Assembly (NCBI GenBank): GCA_964580075.1
Contig: CAZOJL010000171.1
Span: 1 to 7,137 of the forward strand
Origin: VGWG01 sp964580075
GTDB lineage: Bacteria > Verrucomicrobiota > Kiritimatiellia > RFP12 > JAAYNR01
Direction: 5' to 3'
Length of the DNA stretch: 7,137 nt
Below, piece by piece: positions 1-4,961 of the stretch. Within the stretch, counting starts at the first letter, position 1. Each line of letters begins with the position of its first letter. A program made the translations under genes and the position numbers. A model generated the notes under the pieces. That model did not search any database. It worked only from the letters and a program-made list of their open reading frames with translations, and was not told the DNA's origin.

Positions 1-81
1 CACCAGCTTCATATGGATGCGGCCGCCCTGCGCTCGTGCGTTGAAGTGCAGTGCCTTGTTTGTCAGTTCATATGTTGTCAT
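1..81 (-). CDS. 5' end of an unidentified gene, cut by the window edge
   Basis: An open frame begins at ATG 81-79 and stays open for 27 codons to the first base. An in-frame TAG (96-94) lies shortly upstream, and GGAG sits 5 nt before the ATG, so this looks like a true start. The peptide begins MTTYELTNKALHFNA and continues ARAQGGRIHMKLV. The alternating pattern around GGRIHMKLV resembles a beta-strand of the jelly-roll segments seen in sugar-active or concanavalin-like proteins, but 27 residues are too few to assign a family. It follows the 171-aa gene on the same strand after 66 bp and may be the last or a separate unit of the leftward arm. Confidence 0.55.
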   Translation of the reverse strand, partial: MTTYELTNKALHFNARAQGGRIHMKLV

Positions 82-86
82 GCGTA

Positions 87-90
87 CTCC
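87..90 (-). promoter_or_regulatory. Shine-Dalgarno site for the left-edge gene
   Basis: On the minus strand GGAG lies 5 nt before ATG 81-79. With the in-frame TAG at 96-94 it fixes the start of the edge gene. It directly follows the tandem hexamers at 94-117. Confidence 0.6.
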
Positions 91-93
91 ATC

Positions 94-117
94 CTAATCG
101 TAATCTTAATCTTAATC
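94..117. repeat. Four tandem NTAATC hexamers in a gene spacer
   Basis: On the plus strand the sequence is CTAATC, GTAATC, TTAATC, TTAATC without gaps; the minus strand reads GATTAA, GATTAA, GATTAC, GATTAG. Only the first base of each unit varies. It is AT-rich inside GC-rich DNA and ends 3 nt before the SD site of the left-edge gene, so it falls in the 5' leader of that gene. It could be a protein-binding array, part of a leader that affects translation, or a simple slippage repeat. Its role is unknown. Confidence 0.75.
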
Positions 118-147
118 GCAACAGTATCACGGCCCAACATCCTATCA

Positions 148-663
148 TCAGCTCCGCCGGGCCATCATATCGCGTATCCCCGCAAGCGGCAGCGCCGCGC
201 TGGCCAGATAGCCGGCCAGTCTGCATTCTTTGGCGTTGATCCATTCGTTGGCGCCGTGTTGCTGGAAGTGCTTGACCATTCCGATCACCGTGCGATCGGC
301 CAGCGCCGGATCCAACCGGTCCAGCGCGAATACGAACCAGCCGACAGGCGTGGCCCAGAACGCGCCCGACTGGTAATCCCCGCCGTTCTCGGCGACCCTG
401 TTCCCGTCCCAATCGGTGAAACCCGAGATATGCCGGATCTGGCCGTGCATGACGAGTTCATTGTAATGTTCCCGGAAATACCCAGCGATTCGCTGCGATT
501 GCTCATCCGTCGCAACGCTCAGCCACACCGCAAAGGCCGACCCCCAGATGTCGGGAACGCCCTCCAGCCAGGCAACGGCCTGGCCGAGAGTCTCCGACGG
601 CTTTGCCGGCGGGGGTATCCTGCCCGAATTGTTCGGCGCCGTTTGTAGTGCGTCTGACATCAT
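148..663 (-). CDS. Half-length alpha/alpha-barrel-like protein, possibly a truncated glycosidase-like gene
   Basis: The 171-residue protein starts at ATG 663-661, whose ATGA overlaps the stop of the M24 gene; the next codon is also ATG and lies 7 nt after a weak AAAGG, so either may be used. Residues 1-30 are polar and proline-rich, like a linker. Then come VPDIWGSA (36-43), MHGQIRHIS (72-80), SGAFWATPVGWF (99-110), ANEWIN (138-143) and a hydrophobic YLASAALPLAG (152-162). Aromatic-rich helical hairpins of this kind, with a GxxWATPxGW element, occur in the C-terminal half of six-hairpin (alpha/alpha) barrel proteins related to glycoside hydrolases, usually several hundred residues long. Only about half a barrel is present and no catalytic residues can be named. 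No signal peptide is seen. It could be a genuine short protein working with a partner, or the surviving 3' end of a decayed gene. The family call comes from memory of motifs and is moderate to low; the gene itself is well supported by frame and coupling. Confidence 0.7.
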   Translation of the reverse strand: MMSDALQTAPNNSGRIPPPAKPSETLGQAVAWLEGVPDIWGSAFAVWLSVATDEQSQRIAGYFREHYNELVMHGQIRHISGFTDWDGNRVAENGGDYQSGAFWATPVGWFVFALDRLDPALADRTVIGMVKHFQQHGANEWINAKECRLAGYLASAALPLAGIRDMMARRS

Positions 664-1835
664 AGCGCCTTTGGCGTTGGCGTGAGATTGTCGCAGCCGG
701 ATGCGGTCACGGCGATGTTGTCTTCGAGCCGGATGCCGCCCCATTCCCGGTGGTATAGACCGGGCTCAACCGTGCAGGTGTGCCCCGCGCGCAGCTTCAT
801 GTCGTTACCACGAATCAGGAACGGCTCCGGCTCGTGGTAGCGAAAACCCAGACCATGGCCGGTCAGATGTGTTATTTCACTCTCGAAACCGGCATCTTTC
901 AGAATCGCGTAGGTGATCTCATCGGGCCGTGACGCCTTGACACCGGCCTTGATCGCCTTGATCGCGGCGGCCTGTGCCGTCTTGACCGCTGTGAACGCTC
1001 GCTTCTGGATCTCGCTCGGCTTGCCGGCGACCTTCACGCGTGTTGTATCGGACCAGAATCCATCCACGCATACAGCGAGCTCGAGCAAGGCGATCTCGCC
1101 CGACTTGAGCTTGCGGCTACCGGTGGTCACGATAGGGCGCCAGGCACGATGCGCGTTCGGTCCGCTCGATATCTGCGGGTACACATTCACATGCCGAACG
1201 CCGCGAAGGCCCACCCCCGTGACAAGACACTCCGTATAGACCGCGGCCGCCAGTTTCGCTTCGGATATGCCCGGACGGCATTCCTTGAAGAACACGCCGT
1301 GTCCGAACGCGGCCACGCGGTTGGCGAGGCGCATGCGCTCGATTTCGGACTCCGTCTTCGTCGCGCGTAACCCGTTCAGCACGTTCGTGGCGTCCGTCCA
1401 TTTCGCCTTCGGGAGTGCCGCCTTGAGCCAGGCGATCGAACGTTCGCACGGCGCCATCACCTCGCCCGCGTTGTGGGCCGGTGCCACGCACTCGAAGTTC
1501 GCTTCGTAGCCGATACGGGCACGCGTGAGTCCGTGCTTGTGCGCGATATGGCGCAGTTCGTCTCGGATCGAGGTGAGCGGGTCCGGCATATTGAGCCGGG
1601 GCCAGATGAAGAACCGGACATCATCGGTCCAGCAGCCGTCCATTTCCTGGTCTTCGCAGCTCGGCGCCACCAGGGCGGCCGGCCCGGACTCCGCCGTCAC
1701 CACGGCATACGAGAATCCGTTCATCGGCCAGACCCCGAGCGACATCACGATATTCTCGGGCAGTCGCAACACCATCGCATCCAGCTTCGCGTCGCGAAGC
1801 GCCTTCTTGATCATCTGTATCCGCTTCTGATCCAT
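660..1835 (-). CDS. M24 family metallopeptidase-like hydrolase (Xaa-Pro peptidase / creatinase type)
   Basis: This 391-residue protein is full length for the creatinase/prolidase family: an N-terminal creatinase-like domain (about 1-150) and a C-terminal pita-bread domain (about 160-385). The pita-bread domain shows the ligand pattern of a two-metal site: E252 in LLELAVCVDGF, D263 in SDTTR, H327 in TGHGLG, E357 in VEPGLY and E371 in RLEDNIAV. Probable substrate-pocket histidines are H229 (SGPNAH) and H334 (RYHEP). The first ligand is normally aspartate in a DxG motif; here it is glutamate followed by LA. Non-peptidase relatives such as ectoine hydrolase also depart from the DxG form, so the substrate may be a non-peptide amide or C-N compound rather than an Xaa-Pro dipeptide. 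It is probably cytoplasmic; no signal peptide is visible. The ATG is preceded by AGGAGG (1843-1848) at 7 nt. It lies 49 bp after the SDR gene and overlaps the next gene by ATGA, so the three form one operon. Confidence 0.94.
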   Translation of the reverse strand: MDQKRIQMIKKALRDAKLDAMVLRLPENIVMSLGVWPMNGFSYAVVTAESGPAALVAPSCEDQEMDGCWTDDVRFFIWPRLNMPDPLTSIRDELRHIAHKHGLTRARIGYEANFECVAPAHNAGEVMAPCERSIAWLKAALPKAKWTDATNVLNGLRATKTESEIERMRLANRVAAFGHGVFFKECRPGISEAKLAAAVYTECLVTGVGLRGVRHVNVYPQISSGPNAHRAWRPIVTTGSRKLKSGEIALLELAVCVDGFWSDTTRVKVAGKPSEIQKRAFTAVKTAQAAAIKAIKAGVKASRPDEITYAILKDAGFESEITHLTGHGLGFRYHEPEPFLIRGNDMKLRAGHTCTVEPGLYHREWGGIRLEDNIAVTASGCDNLTPTPKAL

Positions 1836-1884
1836 GCTCGTTCCTCCTTTGAGAAGCTTTGTCGCGAGCTTTTCCCTCCCCTCC

Positions 1885-2667
1885 CTACTCCTTACAGTAT
1901 TCCGCCGACGGCAAGGATCCGTCCATCACATAGCCGCCGTCCATCGTCAGATGCTGGCCGGTCATGTAACACGACTCATCGCTGGCCAGGAAGATCGCGC
2001 CGTTGGCGATCCATTCCGCCTTGGCGATCTCCTTGAGCGGCACGCGCTGGTAGAGCGCACGCACAACCGCCGGAGTGTACATCGGAATGGTCAGCTCCGT
2101 ATAGGTGGCGCCCGGACGGATGTAGTTCACCGTGATCTTGTGTGGGGCCAGTTCAGTCGCCAGCGTGCGGCAGAACGACTCCATCCCGCCCTTCGCGGTC
2201 GTATAATGGCCGCACTGCGGCTCGCTCAGCACGGCGTGGATGCTGGAGATGCAGATAATGCGGCCGCCGCCGCCCTGCGCGATCATCTGCCGGCCCGCCT
2301 GCTTCGAGCAGAGAAACACGCTCTTGAGATTCGTGCGTATGATGAAGTCCCAGTCCGTTTCCGGCATGTCCACAATCTTCGAGAAGCGGATCACGCCACA
2401 GTTGTTCACCAGGACATCCAGCCGGCCCAGAAACTTCACGGCCTTCTTGAACGCCTCGTCCACCGGGTCGGCGAACCCGACGTCACATTTCACAAACAAC
2501 GCCTTGCGGCCCATGGTCTGGATCTCCGCGACGACCTCGGCGGCCTTCGCCTCATCGAGGTCGAAAACCACCACGTCGGCACCTTCCTTGGCGAAGCCCT
2601 TTGCGATGGCTTTTCCAATTCCATTGGCCGCACCCGTCACAATCGTCTTCTTTCCTTCCAGCCTCAT
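1885..2667 (-). CDS. Short-chain dehydrogenase/reductase (classical SDR, likely NAD-dependent)
   Basis: This 260-residue protein is the usual length of a classical SDR. It shows TGAANGIG (11-18) for the dinucleotide, D36 at the end of the second strand (which favours NAD over NADP), CDV (61-63), NNCG (88-91, where most members have NNAG), N113, catalytic S142 (in ISSIHA), Y155 and K159 (YTTAK), and IRPG (183-186). The C-terminal GGY element (244-246) resembles glucose/gluconate dehydrogenase and FabG-like members. It oxidises a hydroxyl or reduces a carbonyl on a small molecule, but the substrate cannot be read from sequence. The start is firm: AGGAGG at 2674-2679 lies 6 nt before ATG 2667-2665. 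It is the first gene of the leftward operon and starts opposite the GntR gene, so it is the probable main target of that regulator. Confidence 0.95.
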   Translation of the reverse strand: MRLEGKKTIVTGAANGIGKAIAKGFAKEGADVVVFDLDEAKAAEVVAEIQTMGRKALFVKCDVGFADPVDEAFKKAVKFLGRLDVLVNNCGVIRFSKIVDMPETDWDFIIRTNLKSVFLCSKQAGRQMIAQGGGGRIICISSIHAVLSEPQCGHYTTAKGGMESFCRTLATELAPHKITVNYIRPGATYTELTIPMYTPAVVRALYQRVPLKEIAKAEWIANGAIFLASDESCYMTGQHLTMDGGYVMDGSLPSAEYCKE

Positions 2668-2704
2668 CTTTAGCCTCCTTTTCTTTTCCTTGCTTTCGAT
2701 GTGA

Positions 2705-2718
2705 AAGTGTGCACACTT
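2705..2718. promoter_or_regulatory. Perfect 14-bp palindrome, likely GntR operator
   Basis: AAGTGTGCACACTT reads the same on both strands with no spacer. Dimeric GntR/FadR proteins commonly bind short inverted repeats of similar length, often at their own promoter. It sits between the two divergent start sites and covers the -10 position of the predicted minus-strand promoter, so binding should block SDR operon transcription and probably affect the regulator's own. Confidence 0.72.
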
Positions 2719-2734
2719 ATTGGCGTCATGTCAA
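2706..2734 (-). promoter_or_regulatory. Predicted promoter of the SDR-M24 operon
   Basis: On the minus strand a consensus TTGACA (2734-2729) is followed after 17 nt by CACACT (2711-2706), which matches the -10 consensus at three positions including the conserved A2 and T6. The -35 is strong and the -10 weak. The leader to ATG 2667 would be about 30-35 nt and includes the strong SD. The -10 lies within the palindrome. Confidence 0.5.
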
Positions 2735-3429
2735 GTGCCGGAGTAATACAAATAAGGCGGACGGGAACCACCGCGAGACGTCTCTTCGAACGGCTGACGC
2801 GGAATATTCTCCGGGGCGAGCTGGTCGGAGGCCAGCCGTTGCGTGAGGCGCGCCTGGCGCGGGAATGGGATGTCAGCCGCACCCCGCTGCGCGAGGCAGT
2901 CAGGCGGGCCGCCGAGGCCGGGTTCGTGGTGCTCCGCCCGAACCAGGCGCCGGTTGTGCGGGAGTTGTCCGGGGCAGATGTTGATGCCATGTACGACCTG
3001 CGCGCCCTGCTTGAAACGCATGCCCTGGCTCTGGCGTGGGACAGGATCGATGCCGACATCCTGAAACGCATGGAGCGCGGGGCGACCGCCGCGCGGCCCG
3101 GCGGATCGAAAGACTGGCGCCGGCGGTGCCTGCGTTTTGACCGCGCCTTCCATCAAATCTGGACCCGGCTCTCAGAAAATTCCTGGCTTGAGGCGGACCT
3201 TCGGAGGCAGCACCAGTTCTGGTCGGTCTTCCAGAGTTGGGTCGGCAGGGACGAAGCGGCGTTGCGCAAATCCTACGCGGAACACATCGACATTCTCGAT
3301 GCGATGCGCGCGGGAAGTAAAGCGCGAGCGATCGCTGCCCTGAGAGAGCACATTCAAACATCGGCCGAGGCGGTGAGAAGCGCGCTGCCGGGCCATAAGC
3401 GGGATGACAGACATGGCCGAAATACTTAG
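2728..3429 (+). CDS. GntR family transcriptional regulator with FCD domain
   Basis: This 233-residue DNA-binding protein (counted from ATG 2728) is a normal length for the FadR subfamily. An N-terminal winged helix-turn-helix spans about 15-80, with recognition helix SRTPLREAVRRA (50-61) and wing FVVLRPNQAPVV. The C-terminal all-helical FCD domain follows. Its usual metal or ligand-binding residues are visible: D138 and H142 (FDRAFH), H186 (EHIDIL) and H208 (EHIQ). The family typically senses a carboxylate metabolite, often bound through a metal ion. A GTG start at 2701 would add nine residues but would place the palindromic operator inside the gene; neither start has a clear SD, so ATG 2728 might be read from a short or leaderless transcript. 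The 3' end overlaps the aldehyde dehydrogenase by 26 bp. It probably represses the divergent SDR operon and its own operon until a pathway intermediate is present. Confidence 0.92.
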   Translation: MSSAGVIQIRRTGTTARRLFERLTRNILRGELVGGQPLREARLAREWDVSRTPLREAVRRAAEAGFVVLRPNQAPVVRELSGADVDAMYDLRALLETHALALAWDRIDADILKRMERGATAARPGGSKDWRRRCLRFDRAFHQIWTRLSENSWLEADLRRQHQFWSVFQSWVGRDEAALRKSYAEHIDILDAMRAGSKARAIAALREHIQTSAEAVRSALPGHKRDDRHGRNT

Positions 3430-4855
3430 GAATTACATCGCCGGCGTTTGGTCCGAAACGGCCTCTGGCGCGACTTTTACGAACGAAGATCCGGCCCATC
3501 GCGGGGCGGAGTTGAATCGCGCCCAAGCATCGTCGGAAGCGGATGTGGATGCGGCGATCGGGGCCGCGTCCGGGGCCGCTCGTGTTTGGAGCCGCACCCT
3601 GCTGGCGGATCGTCAGGCCGCCGTCGCTCGTTTTCTTGACGGATTGCTGGAAAGACGCGACGAGCTGGCGCGAATCGTGAGTCTCGAGAACGGCAAGACC
3701 ATCCGTGAATCGAGAGCCGAAGTCGACTCCGCCCTGATCGAGGGTCGTTATCACCTTCGGCAATCGAGTGTTTTCGCGGGTGCTGCCGCACCGCGGGGCG
3801 ATGCCGAAGTCACGGCATGGGAGCAGTTCCATCCCCTCGGTGTGGTGACAATCATCAGCCCCTGGAACTATCCCATGAACGTGATGTGTCGCAAGACGCT
3901 GCCCGCGCTGCTGACCGGCAATACGGTGGTCTTCAAGCCCGCCAGCTTCACGCCGTGGTCGGCCGTTTTCATGGCGGATATCCTGGATCGGGCCGGCCTG
4001 CCACCGGGCGTGTTCAACTGCGTCACCGGACGCGGCAGCGCGCTCGGCAACCGGCTGATCCGCGACCCCCGGGTGCGCGCGGTGTCCCTGACCGGCTCGA
4101 CCGAGGTCGGTCGCCAGGTCCAGACGATGGCGGCCGAGAACTTCACGCGCACCCAGCTTGAACTGGGCGGGAAGAACGCGCTGATCGTCATGCCCGATGC
4201 GGATCTCGATGCGGCGGTGGATGCAACGATCAAGGCCGGATTCGGATGCGCGGGACAATGGTGCACGTCCACCAGCCGCGTTCTCCTGCTGCCGGAGATC
4301 GCCGAAGCCTATATGGAAAAGCTGCTGACCCGCTGCGCCACGATGATAACCGGCGATCCCCTGGACGAAAAGACCGACATGGGGCCGGTCGCCGGTCCTT
4401 CGCAGTTCAAGACCATCAGCGCCGCCATCGAAAAAGCCCGAAGCCAAGGCGCGAGGCTGCGAACGGGCGGGGTTGGAAGCGACACGACGGGATACTACAT
4501 TCTGCCCACCGTATTCGACGCTGTGACGCCCGCGATGAGCCTCTATCGCGACGAGATCTTCGGTCCCGTCCTGGCTGTGGTCATCGTGAAAGATCTCGAC
4601 GACGCGCTGGCTCGGGCGAACGATTCGGAGTATGGCCTCTCGTCGTCCATCTTCACCAACGACATGTCCGCCGCGCTCCGCTATGTCCGCGAGATTGATG
4701 CGGGCATGGCGCACGTGAACATCCACAGCGGCTTCAAGACGCCGGAATTGCCGTTCGGCGGATGGAAGAATTCCGGATTCGGTCCGCCCGAAAACGGCCG
4801 GACGGGCCTCGAATTCTTCGTTGAACGCAAGGCGGTGTATATGAAGGAGCAGTGA
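3404..4855 (+). CDS. NAD(P)-dependent aldehyde dehydrogenase, semialdehyde dehydrogenase-like
   Basis: This 483-residue protein is full length for the ALDH superfamily and oxidises an aldehyde to a carboxylate using NAD(P). Key residues are all present: N155 (PWNYP), K178 (FKPAS), GSTEVG (231-236) in the Rossmann fold, E253 (LELGGK), nucleophile C287 (GQWCTSTSR) and E384 (EIFGP). The GQxCT(S/A)TSR sequence and the C-terminal PELPFGGWKNSGFG (447-460) recall the branch with alpha-ketoglutaric semialdehyde dehydrogenases and succinate-semialdehyde dehydrogenases, so a semialdehyde substrate is plausible. ATG 3404 overlaps the regulator gene by 26 bp; ATG 3413 is an alternative start. Overlap suggests coupling to regulator translation. 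An SDR-made aldehyde could be its substrate, but that link is an inference. Confidence 0.95.
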   Translation: MTDMAEILRNYIAGVWSETASGATFTNEDPAHRGAELNRAQASSEADVDAAIGAASGAARVWSRTLLADRQAAVARFLDGLLERRDELARIVSLENGKTIRESRAEVDSALIEGRYHLRQSSVFAGAAAPRGDAEVTAWEQFHPLGVVTIISPWNYPMNVMCRKTLPALLTGNTVVFKPASFTPWSAVFMADILDRAGLPPGVFNCVTGRGSALGNRLIRDPRVRAVSLTGSTEVGRQVQTMAAENFTRTQLELGGKNALIVMPDADLDAAVDATIKAGFGCAGQWCTSTSRVLLLPEIAEAYMEKLLTRCATMITGDPLDEKTDMGPVAGPSQFKTISAAIEKARSQGARLRTGGVGSDTTGYYILPTVFDAVTPAMSLYRDEIFGPVLAVVIVKDLDDALARANDSEYGLSSSIFTNDMSAALRYVREIDAGMAHVNIHSGFKTPELPFGGWKNSGFGPPENGRTGLEFFVERKAVYMKEQ

Positions 4856-4944
4856 CGAAAACGGATGGCGTCCGGCCGAAATGCGCATCCAGACGATGGG
4901 CAACGGGCAAGAGACGGTTCGCGAAACAAGAGATTGCCGCAGGC

Positions 4945-4954
4945 AGAGGAGAGG
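4945..4954 (+). promoter_or_regulatory. Shine-Dalgarno site fixing the GTG start of the E1 gene
   Basis: AGAGGAGAGG ends 7 nt before GTG 4962. An in-frame TGA at 4956-4958 rules out any start further upstream, and the next in-frame ATG is at 5058, so the GTG start is the best choice. Confidence 0.75.
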
Positions 4955-4961
4955 CTGACAC

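Larger units (their letters stand above)
2668..2734. promoter_or_regulatory. Divergent control region between the SDR and GntR genes
   Basis: This stretch separates the leftward SDR operon from the rightward regulator operon. It holds the SD site of the SDR (2674-2679), the 14-bp palindrome (2705-2718) and a minus-strand -35 box. If the regulator starts at ATG 2728 all of it is noncoding apart from the first bases of gntR; if it starts at GTG 2701 the palindrome lies inside the gene. A convincing plus-strand promoter was not found; TTGCTT at 2690-2695 is a weak candidate with no good -10. Confidence 0.7.

Noticed and set aside
10..26. CATATG and GCGGCCGC close together, resembling a cloning-vector junction
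   Set aside because: Both lie in an open frame with an SD and sensible peptide, and GCGGCCGC also occurs elsewhere in the window, so chance in GC-rich native DNA is enough.
13..648. 211-codon plus-strand frame over the half-barrel gene
   Set aside because: No SD, and the minus-strand frame has recognisable hairpin motifs and an ATGA-coupled start.
1851..1874. Possible hairpin GAGAAGCT / AGCTTTTC between the SDR and M24 genes
   Set aside because: One of eight pairs fails on the transcribed (minus) strand, the loop is 8 nt and no U tract follows, so it is not a credible terminator.
4881..4958. 25-codon reading frame in the spacer between the ALDH and E1 genes
   Set aside because: No SD site, arginine-rich composition without motifs, and it overlaps the E1 SD region; nothing supports translation.
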